Shown piece by piece: positions 17,902 through 27,114 of a stretch of DNA of 36,127 nucleotides (position 1 is its first letter; each line of letters opens with the position of its first letter). The notes beneath the pieces are model-generated. The model saw nothing but the letters and a program-made list of their open reading frames with translations, ran no database searches and had not been told where the DNA came from. The stretch lies in NCBI GenBank assembly GCA_902781505.1, contig CACZJL010000020.1, positions 1 through 36,127 on the forward strand, given 5' to 3'. Position numbers and translations under genes: made by a program. Source of the DNA: an uncultured Lachnospiraceae bacterium (lineage in GTDB: Bacteria; Bacillota; Clostridia; Lachnospirales; Lachnospiraceae).

Positions 17902-18210
17902 ATGGCATCTAGAATTAAGAAGGGTGATACCGTAGTGGTAATCGCCGGTAAAGATAAGGGTCAGACAGGAAAGGTTCTTTCCGTTGACGTTAAGAATCAT
18001 AAGGCACTTGTTGAAGGAATCAACATGGCAACTAAGCATGCTAAGCCATCTGCTGCTAATCAGCAGGGTGGCATCCTTCATCAGGAAGCTCCAATCGATC
18101 TTTCCAACATTGCTTTCGCTGTAGATGGCAAGGCTTCAAAGATTGGTTACGAAATCAAAGATGGCAAGAAGATCCGTGTTGCTAAGGCAACCGGTAAGGC
18201 TATCGACTAA
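17902..18210 (+). CDS. rplX: 50S ribosomal protein L24
   Basis: L24 starts 50S assembly. 102 residues with an N-terminal KOW motif (IKKGDTVVVIAGKDKGQTGKV). ATG 17902 is chosen because AAGGAGG lies 8 bases upstream; the in-frame codons from 17860 overlap rplN and are not part of the protein. Confidence 0.96.
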   Translation: MASRIKKGDTVVVIAGKDKGQTGKVLSVDVKNHKALVEGINMATKHAKPSAANQQGGILHQEAPIDLSNIAFAVDGKASKIGYEIKDGKKIRVAKATGKAID

Positions 18211-18231
18211 TAGAGGAAGGAGGCAACAAAA

Positions 18232-18774
18232 TTGAGTAGCAGACTTAGAGAATTATATGATACAGAAATCACAAAGCAGTTAACAGAGAAGTTCGGTTAC
18301 GAGAACCCAATGATGGTTCCTAAAATCGACAAGATCGTTGTTAACATGAGAGTTGGTGAAGCTAAGGAGAACTCCAAACTTCTTGACGCAGCTGTTGCAG
18401 ATATGGAAACAATCACAGGTCAGCATGCAGTTCTTACAAGAGCTAAGAAGTCTATCGCTAACTTCAAGTTAAGAGAAGGTCAGGCTATCGGCTGCAAGAC
18501 AACACTTCGCGGCGACAAGATGTACGATTTCCTCGACAGACTTGTAAATCTTGCACTTCCTCGTGTACGTGACTTCCGCGGTGTAAGTGCTGATTCCTTC
18601 GATGGAAGAGGTAACTACGCACTTGGAATCAAGGAACAGATCATCTTCCCTGAAATCGAGTATGATAAGGTTGATAAGGTAAGAGGTATGGATATCATCA
18701 TCACTACCACTGCCAAGACTGATGAAGAGGCACGCGAACTCCTTAGAGACTTCGGAATGCCTTTCAAGAAGTAA
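18232..18774 (+). CDS. rplE: 50S ribosomal protein L5
   Basis: L5 binds 5S rRNA and contacts P-site tRNA. 180 residues. The family stretch [16 protein letters not shown] and the C-terminal [17 protein letters not shown] are present. It starts with TTG, with AAGGAGG 10 bases upstream; no ATG is available near the conserved N-terminus. Confidence 0.97.
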   Translation: MSSRLRELYDTEITKQLTEKFGYENPMMVPKIDKIVVNMRVGEAKENSKLLDAAVADMETITGQHAVLTRAKKSIANFKLREGQAIGCKTTLRGDKMYDFLDRLVNLALPRVRDFRGVSADSFDGRGNYALGIKEQIIFPEIEYDKVDKVRGMDIIITTTAKTDEEARELLRDFGMPFKK

Positions 18775-18791
18775 TTTAGGAGGAAAATTCA

Positions 18792-18977
18792 ATGGCAAAG
18801 ACTTCAATGAAGGTTAAGCAGCAGAGAGAACCAAAGTTCTCAACGAGAGCATATACTCGTTGTAAGATCTGTGGTCGTCCACACGCTTATTTAAGAAAAT
18901 ACGGAATCTGCAGAATTTGCTTCCGTGAGTTAGCATACAAGGGTGAAATCCCTGGCGTTCGTAAGGCTTCCTGGTAA
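18792..18977 (+). CDS. rpsN: 30S ribosomal protein S14, zinc-binding type
   Basis: S14 of the short zinc form: 61 residues with C24-C27 and C40-C43. It lies in the 30S head. The presence of the zinc form as the operon copy is normal in Firmicutes. AGGAGG precedes the start. Confidence 0.97.
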   Translation: MAKTSMKVKQQREPKFSTRAYTRCKICGRPHAYLRKYGICRICFRELAYKGEIPGVRKASW

Positions 18978-19014
18978 TCAGGACTTCGAATGAGATTTAA
19001 GGAGGAAAATTAGA

Positions 19015-19410
19015 ATGACAGATCCAATTGCAGATATGCTTACAAGAATCCGTAATGCGAATACAGCTAAGCATGATACAGTAGATGTTCCTGCTTCAAA
19101 GATGAAGATCTCCATCGCAGAGATCCTCTTAAATGAAGGTTACATCAAGGCTTATGAGCTTGTTGATAACGGAAGCTTTAAGAATATCCACATCACATTA
19201 AAGTATGGCAAGGATAAGAATGAAAAGGTTATCTCTGGTATCCAGAGAGTATCCAAACCAGGACTTCGTGTATACGCAAGCAAGAGCGAACTCCCTAAGG
19301 TTCTTAACGGACTTGGTACAGCTATCATTTCCACAAACCAGGGTGTATTAACTGACAAGGAAGCTAGAAAGCTCAATGTCGGTGGCGAAGTACTCGCATT
19401 CGTTTGGTAA
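19015..19410 (+). CDS. rpsH: 30S ribosomal protein S8
   Basis: S8 is a primary 16S rRNA binder and the spc operon repressor in E. coli. 131 residues, [14 protein letters not shown] at the start and the C-terminal [25 protein letters not shown]. It is the last gene before a strong terminator, which is unusual because rplF normally follows within a few bases. Confidence 0.97.
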   Translation: MTDPIADMLTRIRNANTAKHDTVDVPASKMKISIAEILLNEGYIKAYELVDNGSFKNIHITLKYGKDKNEKVISGIQRVSKPGLRVYASKSELPKVLNGLGTAIISTNQGVLTDKEARKLNVGGEVLAFVW

Positions 19411-19431
19411 AGTTACTAAACAGCACTTTAG

Positions 19432-19461
19432 AAGCTGCCTGAGAAATCAGGCAGCTTTTTT
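19432..19461 (+). terminator. Strong intrinsic terminator inside the spc cluster
   Basis: AAGCTGCCTGA at 19432-19442 pairs with TCAGGCAGCTT at 19447-19457 around a GAAA tetraloop and is followed by six Ts. It lies 21 bases after rpsH. Confidence 0.92.
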
Positions 19462-19546
19462 GTCCCCCAAAAACAGGAACACCCCTGCACTCTGGCGCAA
19501 GCGTCTGGAAAGTTTACAAATAAAATAAATATTTTCCAAAAACAGA

Positions 19547-19575
19547 TTGCACACGAAAGATTTTTCATCTATAAT
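19547..19575 (+). promoter_or_regulatory. Promoter of the rplF-rplR-rpsE-rpmD-rplO-secY unit
   Basis: TTGCAC at 19547-19552 and TATAAT at 19570-19575 with a 17-base spacer, behind an AT-rich stretch. It follows the rpsH terminator and restarts transcription for the second half of the spc cluster. Confidence 0.9.
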
Positions 19576-19581
19576 AGTGCG

Positions 19582-19715
19582 GTATGAGTTCGATAAAACC
19601 CAATCTGACTCACACAAATTGCAGGATGGTGAATAATAAGCACCACCTGTGTAACTATTTTAAGCAAGCCGTGGCTATGATAGCTACGGTAATCCAATTA
19701 AGGAGGTTCAGGCAT
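19582..19715 (+). ncRNA. Structured leader before rplF
   Basis: About 130 untranslated bases containing two hairpins: CAGG-A-TGGTG with CACCA-CCTG at 19622-19649, and CCGT-GCTA with TAGC-ACGG at 19669-19689. The rplF ribosome site AAGGAGG follows at 19700-19706. A binding target for a ribosomal protein encoded by this unit is plausible but not shown. Confidence 0.55.
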
Positions 19716-20255
19716 ATGTCACGTATCGGAAGAATGCCCATCGCTATTCCGGCTGGAGTAACAGTCGATGTAGCAGAAAATAATGAAGTGACGGTTAAGG
19801 GCCCTAAGGGTACTTTAACAAGAGTATTTGCTCCATCCATGAGCATCGAAATCGAAGGAGCAGAATTAACAGTAAAGAGACCAGATGACGCTAAGGTTAA
19901 CAAGGCTCTTCACGGCTTAACAAGATCACTGATCCACAACATGATCGTTGGTGTAACTGAAGGTTACTCTAAGGTTCTCGAGATCAACGGTGTTGGTTAC
20001 AGAGCTATGAAGAAGGGTAAGACTCTTGAATTACATCTTGGTTATTCTCATGACGTAATTATGGAAGATCCGGAAGGACTTGAGACTGAGGTTAAGGATA
20101 ACACAATCACAGTTAAGGGTATCAGCAAGGAAAAGGTCGGCCAGTACGCAGCTGAAATCAGAGCTAAGAGAGCACCAGAGCCATATAAGGGCAAGGGTAT
20201 CAAGTACTCTGATGAAGTTATTAGACGTAAGGTTGGTAAGACTGGTAAGAAATAA
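19716..20255 (+). CDS. rplF: 50S ribosomal protein L6
   Basis: L6 lies near the factor-binding site of the 50S. 179 residues with two repeated domains; [15 protein letters not shown] starts it and the C-terminal [18 protein letters not shown] is the signature. ATG 19716 is preferred over the in-frame ATG at 19584 since AAGGAGG precedes it and the upstream part is leader RNA. Confidence 0.97.
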   Translation: MSRIGRMPIAIPAGVTVDVAENNEVTVKGPKGTLTRVFAPSMSIEIEGAELTVKRPDDAKVNKALHGLTRSLIHNMIVGVTEGYSKVLEINGVGYRAMKKGKTLELHLGYSHDVIMEDPEGLETEVKDNTITVKGISKEKVGQYAAEIRAKRAPEPYKGKGIKYSDEVIRRKVGKTGKK

Positions 20256-20273
20256 TTAAAGGAGTGAGCAAAG

Positions 20274-20642
20274 ATGGTTAGTAAGAAATCAAGAGCGGTT
20301 TTCCGCGTAAATAAGCATAGAAGATTACGTAATCGTTTCTCAGGCACAGCCCAGAGACCACGTTTAGCAGTATTCAGAAGTAACAATCATATCTATGCAC
20401 AGGTTATTGATGATACATTAGGTAAGACGCTTGTCTCCGCTTCAACACTTGACAAGGACGTTAAGGAAGCAGTAGAGAAGACTAATGACGTTGCTGCAGC
20501 ACAGGCTGTAGGAACAGCAGTTGCTAAGAAGGCGCTTGAAGCAGGCATCAAGGAAGTTGTATTCGACCGTGGTGGTTACATCTACGCTGGTAAAGTAGCA
20601 GCATTAGCAGAGGCAGCTCGTGAAGCTGGCCTTACATTCTAA
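20274..20642 (+). CDS. rplR: 50S ribosomal protein L18
   Basis: L18 binds 5S rRNA and brings it to the 50S. 122 residues, with [20 protein letters not shown] and the C-terminal [31 protein letters not shown] precedes the start, 18 bases after rplF. Confidence 0.97.
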   Translation: MVSKKSRAVFRVNKHRRLRNRFSGTAQRPRLAVFRSNNHIYAQVIDDTLGKTLVSASTLDKDVKEAVEKTNDVAAAQAVGTAVAKKALEAGIKEVVFDRGGYIYAGKVAALAEAAREAGLTF

Positions 20643-20658
20643 TTGAGAGGAGAGTCTT

Positions 20659-21162
20659 ATGAAGCGTACAAATTTTAATAGCGTTGATCTTGAATTAGAA
20701 GATAACGTAGTAGCAATCAAGCGTGTCAGCAAGACAGTAAAGGGCGGACGTAATATGCGTTTCTCCGCACTTGTTGTAGTTGGTGACAAGAATGGTCATG
20801 TAGGTGCAGGTGTAGGTAAGGCTGCAGAAGTTCCGGAAGCTATCCGTAAGGGTAAGGAAGCAGCTATGAAGCAGATGATCGAGGTTCATCTCGATAAGAA
20901 CGGTTCTGTTCCTCATGATTTCATCGGTAAGTTCTGCGGTGCATCCCTTCTCCTTAAGAGAGCTCCAGAAGGTACTGGTATCATCGCTGGTGGTCCGGCA
21001 CGTGCAATCCTCGAGCTTGCAGGTATCAGAAACATCAGAACAAAGTCCTTAGGTTCTAATAACAAGCAGAACGTCGTATTCGCAGCTTTAACAGGTCTTC
21101 AGTCTATGAAGAAGCCAGAAGAAGTTGCCAGACTTCGTGGTAAGGCTGTAGAAGAAATCTAA
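20659..21162 (+). CDS. rpsE: 30S ribosomal protein S5
   Basis: S5 is near the mRNA entry and affects decoding accuracy. 167 residues. It has the dsRBD-like N-domain ([22 protein letters not shown]) and the GNGHVGxGxGKA-type loop seen here as [23 protein letters not shown] precedes the start. Confidence 0.97.
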   Translation: MKRTNFNSVDLELEDNVVAIKRVSKTVKGGRNMRFSALVVVGDKNGHVGAGVGKAAEVPEAIRKGKEAAMKQMIEVHLDKNGSVPHDFIGKFCGASLLLKRAPEGTGIIAGGPARAILELAGIRNIRTKSLGSNNKQNVVFAALTGLQSMKKPEEVARLRGKAVEEI

Positions 21163-21213
21163 TGATTATTGAGCTTGGTGATTTTCACCGAGAGATACGT
21201 AAAGGAGTTTAAA

Positions 21214-21399
21214 ATGGCAGAGAAGACATTAAAAATCACTTTAATCAAATCTCCAATCAGCTGCGTTCCTAAGCACAGAAGAACTGTAGAAGCTATGGGT
21301 CTCAACAAGATTCGTAAGACTGTTGTTCTTCCTGATAACGCTGCAACACGTGGTCAGATTCAGCAGATTAGATACTTATTAAAGGTTGAAGAAAACTAA
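21214..21399 (+). CDS. rpmD: 50S ribosomal protein L30
   Basis: L30 is a small bacterial 50S protein. 61 residues: [28 protein letters not shown] 21214 follows AAAGGAG; the in-frame ATG at 21169 lacks a ribosome site. A 51-base spacer separates it from rpsE. Confidence 0.95.
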   Translation: MAEKTLKITLIKSPISCVPKHRRTVEAMGLNKIRKTVVLPDNAATRGQIQQIRYLLKVEEN

Positions 21400-21416
21400 T
21401 ACAGGAGGTGCCAAAA

Positions 21417-21854
21417 ATGGATTTATCAAATTTAAGACCAGCAGCTGGCGCTACAACTTCTGATTTCAGAAGAGGCAGAGGCCATGCATCAGGCAATGGT
21501 AAGACTGCAGGCAAGGGTCATAAGGGTCAGAAGGCTCGTTCCGGAGCTCCAAGACCAGGCTTCGAAGGTGGCCAGATGCCTTTATACAGAAGAATCCCTA
21601 AGAGAGGCTTCACAAACATCAACAGAAAGAACGTTGTTATTCTTAATGTTTCTGACCTCGAGAGATTCGACAATGGTGCCGATGTAACAATCGAGACACT
21701 TATTGAGTCCGGTATCGTTGGAAGCAAGTTCGATCTTGTAAAGGTACTCGGAAACGGCGAGCTTACAAAGAAGGTTAACGTAAAGGCAAATGCTTTCTCA
21801 GCATCTGCACAGGAAAAGATTGAAGCACTGGGTGGAACAGTCGAGGTGATCTAA
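21417..21854 (+). CDS. rplO: 50S ribosomal protein L15
   Basis: L15 is a late assembly protein. 145 residues. The glycine/arginine-rich N-terminus [24 protein letters not shown] is typical. ATG 21417 is chosen because AGGAGG is 8-10 bases upstream; a GTG at 21408 would overlap that site. Its stop overlaps the secY start. Confidence 0.96.
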   Translation: MDLSNLRPAAGATTSDFRRGRGHASGNGKTAGKGHKGQKARSGAPRPGFEGGQMPLYRRIPKRGFTNINRKNVVILNVSDLERFDNGADVTIETLIESGIVGSKFDLVKVLGNGELTKKVNVKANAFSASAQEKIEALGGTVEVI

Positions 21855-23176
21855 TGGTCAAAGCATTTGTCAACGTGTTAAAAAATAAGGATATCAGAAC
21901 AAAGTTATACTATACTTTATTCATCCTTGTCGTTGTAAGAATTGGTGCTTTAATCCCGATCCCCGGAGTAGATACACAGTATTTTCAGACATTACTTAGT
22001 GGCATTAATGACGGAGACTTAAGCTTTTTATCCGCCTTTACCGGTGGATCATTTGAGAAAATGTCCCTGTTTGCACTGAGTATTACTCCGTACATCACAG
22101 CTCAGATTATTATTCAGCTGCTGACAATCGCTATTCCTCCACTCGAAGAGATGCAGAAGGAAGGCGAAGAAGGCAGAAAGCTTATTGCAAAGATTACGCG
22201 TTATGCAACAATCGCTCTTTCACTCGTTGAAGGTATTGCAATGGGTATCGGATTTGGCCGTCAGGGTCTGATTCGTGATTATCAGGGAATGAGTAAGCTT
22301 CACTACGTTGCATCTATCATCGTAGTGGTATGTGCATTAACTGCTGGTTCAGCAATTTTAATGTGGCTTGGCGAGCGTGTTACAGAGAAGGGCGTAGGCA
22401 ACGGTATTTCAGTAATCCTGCTTATTAATATCATCTCCGGTATGCCGGAAGATTTTGCAGGACTTTTCACTACATTCATTGGTGGAAAGACAATTCCAAA
22501 GGGCATTCTTTCTGCAGCAATCATTATTGCGATTGTTGTTATTCTGGTTGTTCTTGTCGTTTTCTTACAGGATGCTGAACGTAGAATTCCGGTTCAGTAC
22601 TCACAGAAAGTTACAGGCAGAAGAAGCTTTGGCGGACAGGGTTCCAACATTCCGCTAAAGGTTAATACAGCGGGCGTTATGCCAATTATCTTTGCATCTT
22701 CACTGATGCAGTTCCCGGTATTTATCGCACAGCTCGTTGGCAAGACGGACAAAGAGTGGATTCGCTACTTAAGCTCATCCTATTGGGTTAGACCAAGTGC
22801 ACCAAAGTACAGTCTTGGTCTCCTGCTTTACATCTTTCTTGTAATTGTATTTGCTTACTTCTATACATCGATTACTTTTAATCCAATTGAAGTAGCAGAT
22901 AATCTCAGAAAGTCAGGAGCAGTTGTTCCGGGAATCACACCTGGTAAATCTACCAGCGATTACCTGAACAGAATTCTGAATTACATTATCCTGGTTGGTG
23001 CAATCGGTCTTATGATCGTAGCGCTGATTCCAATCATTTGCTCTGGATTATTTAACGCAAGCGTGTCCTTTGGTGGTACATCCATCATCATTGTCGTTGG
23101 CGTAATCCTCGAGACAATGAGGCAGATTGAATCTATGACTTATAACAAGCATTATAAGGGATTCTTAAGCGAGTAA
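21854..23176 (+). CDS. secY: Preprotein translocase channel subunit SecY
   Basis: SecY forms the protein-conducting channel in the cytoplasmic membrane with SecE and SecG. 440 residues with the usual ten membrane segments. LIPIPGVD near residue 36 and QDAERRIPVQYSQK near residue 237 (cytoplasmic loop that contacts SecA and ribosomes) are signatures, as is NLRKSGAVVPGITPGKST. It overlaps rplO by one base. A terminator lies after its stop. Confidence 0.98.
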   Translation: MVKAFVNVLKNKDIRTKLYYTLFILVVVRIGALIPIPGVDTQYFQTLLSGINDGDLSFLSAFTGGSFEKMSLFALSITPYITAQIIIQLLTIAIPPLEEMQKEGEEGRKLIAKITRYATIALSLVEGIAMGIGFGRQGLIRDYQGMSKLHYVASIIVVVCALTAGSAILMWLGERVTEKGVGNGISVILLINIISGMPEDFAGLFTTFIGGKTIPKGILSAAIIIAIVVILVVLVVFLQDAERRIPVQYSQKVTGRRSFGGQGSNIPLKVNTAGVMPIIFASSLMQFPVFIAQLVGKTDKEWIRYLSSSYWVRPSAPKYSLGLLLYIFLVIVFAYFYTSITFNPIEVADNLRKSGAVVPGITPGKSTSDYLNRILNYIILVGAIGLMIVALIPIICSGLFNASVSFGGTSIIIVVGVILETMRQIESMTYNKHYKGFLSE

Positions 23177-23196
23177 TTCAAATAGATTTCCAACTT

Positions 23197-23226
23197 AGGC
23201 GCGCTTCTTAAAAAGCGCGCCTTTTT
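23197..23226 (+). terminator. Terminator between secY and adk
   Basis: AGGCGCGCTT at 23197-23206 pairs with AAGCGCGCCT at 23213-23222, followed by TTTT. Only 20 bases separate it from the adk start, so adk must be reached by read-through or by a promoter further upstream. Confidence 0.85.
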
Positions 23227-23246
23227 AAAAGAATAAGGGGCAGAAT

Positions 23247-23888
23247 ATGAAGATCATTATGTTAGGCGCACCTGGCGCCGGTAAGGGTACACAGGCGAAG
23301 AGAATCGCAGCAAAGTACAACGTACCTCATATCTCCACAGGAGATATCTTCCGTGCGAATATCAAGAACAACACAGAACTTGGGCAGAAGGCTAAGGCAT
23401 TTATGGACAAGGGTGAACTCGTTCCTGATTCACTTGTACTTGACCTGATCATGGATCGTTTCACTGAGGACGACTGCAAGAACGGATACGTACTTGATGG
23501 TTTCCCAAGAACAATCCCTCAGGCAGAGGCTCTTTCCGATGCTCTCAAGGCAAATGGAGAAAAGGTTGACTTTGCGATTAATATTGACGTGCCAGATGAG
23601 AATATCATCAACCGTATGGGCGGCCGTCGTGCATGCGTAGGTTGTGGAGCAACATACCATATTCAGTTCAACGCACCTAAGGTTGAAGGCGTATGCGACG
23701 CTTGCGGAGAGAAGTTAATTCTTCGTGACGACGATAAGCCAGAGACAGTTAAGAACCGTCTCAATGTATATCATACACAGACACAGCCATTGATTGATTT
23801 CTATGAGAAGGCAGGAGTGCTCGTGAACATCGATGGTACACAGGATATGGACAAAGTATTTGCCGATATCGTTAAGGTATTAGGCTGA
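23247..23888 (+). CDS. adk: Adenylate kinase, zinc-containing LID
   Basis: Converts AMP and ATP to two ADP in the cytoplasm. 213 residues. The P-loop GAPGAGKGT is at 7-15, DGFPRT near 84-89 binds AMP, and the LID domain carries C130-C133 and C150-C153, a structural zinc site usual in Gram-positive enzymes. It lies between secY and infA; the map gene that often follows it is not here. Confidence 0.98.
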   Translation: MKIIMLGAPGAGKGTQAKRIAAKYNVPHISTGDIFRANIKNNTELGQKAKAFMDKGELVPDSLVLDLIMDRFTEDDCKNGYVLDGFPRTIPQAEALSDALKANGEKVDFAINIDVPDENIINRMGGRRACVGCGATYHIQFNAPKVEGVCDACGEKLILRDDDKPETVKNRLNVYHTQTQPLIDFYEKAGVLVNIDGTQDMDKVFADIVKVLG

Positions 23889-23910
23889 CACACTTGACAA
23901 GGAGTAAGAT

Positions 23911-24129
23911 ATGTCAAAGTCAGATGTAATTGAAATCGAAGGAAAAGTTTTAGAGAAGCTTCCAAACGCGATGTTCTCTGTAGAGCTTGAGAATGGTGCT
24001 CAGGTTCTTGCTCACATCAGCGGTAAGCTCAGAATGAACTACATCCGTATTCTTCCTGGAGATAAGGTAACTCTTGAGATGTCACCTTATGATTTAACAA
24101 AGGGAAGAATTATTTGGAGAGATAAGTAA
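23911..24129 (+). CDS. infA: Translation initiation factor IF-1
   Basis: IF-1 occupies the 30S A-site during initiation. 72 residues, a single OB-fold (S1-like) domain: [34 protein letters not shown] precedes the ATG, 22 bases after adk. Confidence 0.97.
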   Translation: MSKSDVIEIEGKVLEKLPNAMFSVELENGAQVLAHISGKLRMNYIRILPGDKVTLEMSPYDLTKGRIIWRDK

Positions 24130-24136
24130 AAAATTC

Positions 24137-24166
24137 TTGCAAAAAGAATTTTGCTTATGATACAAT
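24137..24166 (+). promoter_or_regulatory. Promoter before rpmJ
   Basis: TTGCAA at 24137-24142 and TACAAT at 24161-24166, 18 bases apart. The -35 box lies in a 9-bp inverted repeat (AAAATTCTT with AAGAATTTT) that could also end infA transcripts. Confidence 0.6.
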
Positions 24167-24200
24167 GGTACACGAACTTGTCTGAAAGGAGGCTTTTGCA

Positions 24201-24314
24201 ATGAAGGTTAGATCTTCAGTTAAACCAATTTGCGAAAAGTGCAAAGTTATCAAGAGAAAGGGCGTCATCAGAATTATCTGTGAGAACCCAAAGCACAAGC
24301 AGAGACAGGGTTGA
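24201..24314 (+). CDS. rpmJ: 50S ribosomal protein L36, zinc type
   Basis: A 37-residue protein at the base of the L7/L12 stalk region of the 50[21 protein letters not shown] is the family start. Zinc ligands C11, C14, C27 and H32 are all present. AAAGGAGG lies 9 bases upstream. It stands between infA and a long leader of rpsM. Confidence 0.97.
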   Translation: MKVRSSVKPICEKCKVIKRKGVIRIICENPKHKQRQG

Positions 24315-24567
24315 TCGAAAAGGTCAATCAGAATTAAGGAAGTTGTAACTTCCTTTATTTGTGCGTAATGAGTAAGAGACTCATTACTAATTTTACTATG
24401 CGGCTGCAGTAGCTTTCACAGTCATTCGGGGTAACCCGGTGGAAGACTACTATCATTATAAAGCAGAAGAGACCGCGCACACATTTCAGGCGCCAAGGTA
24501 TTGGCGAGCTGCGTATGGGGCTGTCTGCAAGGTTTTATTTATTTCATAAACGGAGGAAAGAAAACAC
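24315..24567 (+). ncRNA. Structured 253-base spacer before rpsM
   Basis: Contains two terminator-like hairpins, AAGGAAGT with ACTTCCTT (24336-24355, then TTATTT) and GTAATGAGT with ACTCATTAC (24365-24387, then TAATTTT). A CGGGGTAACCCGG element lies near 24428 and a CGCCAA/TTGGCG hairpin near 24491-24508. An AACGGAGG ribosome site precedes rpsM. No convincing promoter is seen. This could be an alpha-operon control RNA or a rpmJ terminator followed by an rpsM leader. Confidence 0.55.
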
Positions 24568-24942
24568 ATGGCTCGTATTTCAGGTGTAGACTTACCAAGA
24601 GAAAAGCGAATCGAAATCGGACTTACGTACATCTACGGTATCGGTAGAGTAAGAGCAGCTCAGATCATTGAAGCTGCAGGCGTAAATCCTGATACACGTG
24701 TTAAGGATCTGACTGATGAAGAAGTTGCTAAGTTAAGCAACGTTATCAACGAGGATACAGAACATTTAGTAGAAGGTGACCTCAGAAGACAGGTTGCTAT
24801 GGATATCAAGAGACTCAAGGAAATCGGCTGCTACAGAGGAATCCGTCATAGAAAGGGACTTCCTTGCCGTGGTCAGAAGACTAAGACAAACGCTAGAACA
24901 TGTAAGGGTCCAAAGAAGACTGTAGCAAACAAGAAGAAGTAA
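24568..24942 (+). CDS. rpsM: 30S ribosomal protein S13
   Basis: S13 contacts the 50S and the P-site tRNA from the 30S head. 124 residues. [25 protein letters not shown] is the family start, and the C-terminus [18 protein letters not shown] is the basic tail. A small CACATT/AATGTG hairpin lies in the 46-base spacer to rpsK. Confidence 0.97.
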   Translation: MARISGVDLPREKRIEIGLTYIYGIGRVRAAQIIEAAGVNPDTRVKDLTDEEVAKLSNVINEDTEHLVEGDLRRQVAMDIKRLKEIGCYRGIRHRKGLPCRGQKTKTNARTCKGPKKTVANKKK

Positions 24943-24988
24943 TTCACATTTCCTTTAATGTGAGTTCTATAGGAGGATTTTTAGAACA

Positions 24989-25384
24989 ATGGCTCAGAAT
25001 AATGCTAAGAACGCATCTAAGAAGCGCGTTAAGAAGAACGTTGAAAGAGGCCAGGCACATATCCAGGCATCCTTCAACAATACAATCGTTACATTAACTG
25101 ATGCAGAAGGCAATGCACTGTCTTGGGCAAGTGCAGGCGGCTTAGGATTCAGAGGATCCAAGAAGTCTACACCATATGCTGCTCAGATGGCTGCAGAAAC
25201 TGCTACTAAGGCTGCTTTAATCCATGGATTAAAGACTGTTGACGTATTTGTTAAGGGACCAGGTTCAGGCAGAGAAGCTGCAATCCGTGCACTCGCTGCT
25301 ACAGGCCTGACTGTTACTTCCATCCAGGACGTAACTCCGGTACCACACAATGGTTGCCGTCCACCAAAGCGTAGAAGAGTTTAA
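24989..25384 (+). CDS. rpsK: 30S ribosomal protein S11
   Basis: S11 lines the mRNA exit on the platform. 131 residues. Blocks [14 protein letters not shown] and the C-terminal [17 protein letters not shown] end (here [14 protein letters not shown]) are present. Its basic N-terminal tail is about 15 residues long. Confidence 0.97.
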   Translation: MAQNNAKNASKKRVKKNVERGQAHIQASFNNTIVTLTDAEGNALSWASAGGLGFRGSKKSTPYAAQMAAETATKAALIHGLKTVDVFVKGPGSGREAAIRALAATGLTVTSIQDVTPVPHNGCRPPKRRRV

Positions 25385-25402
25385 TTTAGGAGGTAGTACG
25401 AA

Positions 25403-25996
25403 ATGGCAGTGAACAGAACACCTGTTTTAAAGAGATGCAGATCCCTTGATCTGGATCCAACATATTTAGGTTATGACAAGAAGTCTAACAGAAAGGCTAA
25501 GAATGCCCAGAGAAAGATCTCTGAGTACGGACTTCAGCTTCGCGAAAAGCAGAAGGCTAAGTTCATCTACGGCGTTTTAGAGAAGCCTTTCAGAAATTAC
25601 TATAAGAAGGCTGAGCGCGCTAAGGGCATGACTGGTGAAAACCTCATGACTATGCTTGAGCTCCGTCTTGACAACGTTATCTTCCGTCTCGGACTTGCTA
25701 GAACAAGAAGAGAAGCCAGACAGATTGTTGATCACAGAGAAGTTCTTGTAAACGGCAAGATTGTCAACATCCCATCCGCTGCTGTAAAGCCGGGCGACGT
25801 TATCGAAATCAAGGAGTCTGCAAAGTCTTCTGCAAGATTTAAGGATATCGTTGAGTCTGTAAACGGCAGACTTGTTCCTGAATGGCTTGAAGCTGATCAG
25901 GAGAATCTTAAGGGTACAGTTGTTTCTGCTCCTAGAAGAGATCAGATCGACATCCCTGTCGATGAGATGCTTATCGTCGAATTATATTCTAAGTAA
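25403..25996 (+). CDS. rpsD: 30S ribosomal protein S4
   Basis: S4 is a primary 16S binder and nucleates the 30S. 197 residues. The S4 RNA-binding domain is at LRLDNVIFRLGLARTRREARQIVDH (residues about 88-112). Only one cysteine is present near the N-terminus, so this is the zinc-free form. In B. subtilis rpsD stands alone elsewhere; here it stays in the alpha cluster. A strong hairpin follows. Confidence 0.97.
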   Translation: MAVNRTPVLKRCRSLDLDPTYLGYDKKSNRKAKNAQRKISEYGLQLREKQKAKFIYGVLEKPFRNYYKKAERAKGMTGENLMTMLELRLDNVIFRLGLARTRREARQIVDHREVLVNGKIVNIPSAAVKPGDVIEIKESAKSSARFKDIVESVNGRLVPEWLEADQENLKGTVVSAPRRDQIDIPVDEMLIVELYSK

Positions 25997-26005
25997 TTTA
26001 AGGGT

Positions 26006-26041
26006 GCCCGTAGTCCTTAGAGCATATCAAGGACTCCGGGC
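26006..26041 (+). other. Long hairpin between rpsD and rpoA
   Basis: GCCCG and AGTCCTT at 26006-26018 pair with AAGGACT and CGGGC at 26029-26041, with one T/C mismatch. No T-run follows, so it is not a normal terminator. It may be a processing or stabilising structure, or a protein-binding site before rpoA. Confidence 0.7.
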
Positions 26042-26073
26042 TTCTATTGCCGGATAAAGGAGGAGCAATAACA

Positions 26074-27045
26074 ATGGTTGATGCAGATTTTAATTTTAAA
26101 ATGCCAAAAATCGAAAAGACAGAAGTCTCTGAGGATGGCAAGTACGGTAAATTTGTAGTAGAACCACTTGAGAGAGGTTATGGCCTTACATTAGGTAATT
26201 CTCTCAGAAGAATCATGCTTTCTTCCCTGGTTGGTACAGCGGTAAGCAGCATTAAGATTGACGGAGTTTTACATGAATTCAGTTCAATCCCAGGCATCAA
26301 GGAAGATGTTACAGAGATCGTACTGAACATCAAGCAGCTCGCAATCAAGAATAATGGAAGCAGCGTTGAAGATAAGATCGCTCGTATCGAGGCTTCTGGT
26401 GAAGGTGTTGTTAAGGCATCTGACATCGAAGTCGACTCTGATATCGAGATCATCAATCCAGATCTTGAGATCGCACATCTCAACGATTCAAAGAGCAAGT
26501 TAAGCATGGAACTCGTAATTTCCAATGGCCGCGGCTATGTAAGTTCCGAGAAGAATAAGAGACCAGACCAGGCTGTTGGTGTAATCGCAGTAGATTCCAT
26601 CTTCACACCTGTTGAGCGTGTTAACATGAAGGTTGAAAATACTCGTGTAGGACAGGCAACTGATTTCGATAAGCTTACTCTTGAAGTATTTACTAATGGT
26701 ACAATCAATCCTGAAGATGCAGTATCCCTCTCTGCAAAGGTGTTATCTGAGCACCTTAAGGTGTTCATCAACCTTTCTGACAGTGCTGCAAAGGCAGAAG
26801 TGATGGTTGAGCCAGAAGTTGACGAGACAGTTAAGGCTAAGTCAATGTCTATTGAAGAACTTGAGCTGTCCGTTCGTTCATTCAATTGTCTTAAGAGAGC
26901 AGGAATCAACACAGTTGAAGAGCTCACAAAGAAGACACCGGATGATATGATGAAGGTTCGTAACCTCGGTAAGAAGTCTCTTGAAGAGGTTCTGAATAAA
27001 TTAAAGGAACTTGGACTTAAGTTAAGCCCAAGCGAAGAGAACTAA
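26074..27045 (+). CDS. rpoA: RNA polymerase alpha subunit
   Basis: The alpha subunit dimer nucleates RNA polymerase and its C-terminal domain binds UP elements and activators. 323 residues: the N-terminal assembly domain starts about residue 20 ([20 protein letters not shown]) and the C-terminal domain is at about 250-315 ([20 protein letters not shown], then [15 protein letters not shown]). ATG 26074 follows AAGGAGG; the in-frame TTG at 26047 overlaps that ribosome site. Confidence 0.98.
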   Translation: MVDADFNFKMPKIEKTEVSEDGKYGKFVVEPLERGYGLTLGNSLRRIMLSSLVGTAVSSIKIDGVLHEFSSIPGIKEDVTEIVLNIKQLAIKNNGSSVEDKIARIEASGEGVVKASDIEVDSDIEIINPDLEIAHLNDSKSKLSMELVISNGRGYVSSEKNKRPDQAVGVIAVDSIFTPVERVNMKVENTRVGQATDFDKLTLEVFTNGTINPEDAVSLSAKVLSEHLKVFINLSDSAAKAEVMVEPEVDETVKAKSMSIEELELSVRSFNCLKRAGINTVEELTKKTPDDMMKVRNLGKKSLEEVLNKLKELGLKLSPSEEN

Positions 27046-27114
27046 TAAGTTAAATTTGGCTACATACAGTAAGACCAAACGCGCATGTATGTGGTGTCTA
27101 TTGGAGGATTTATT

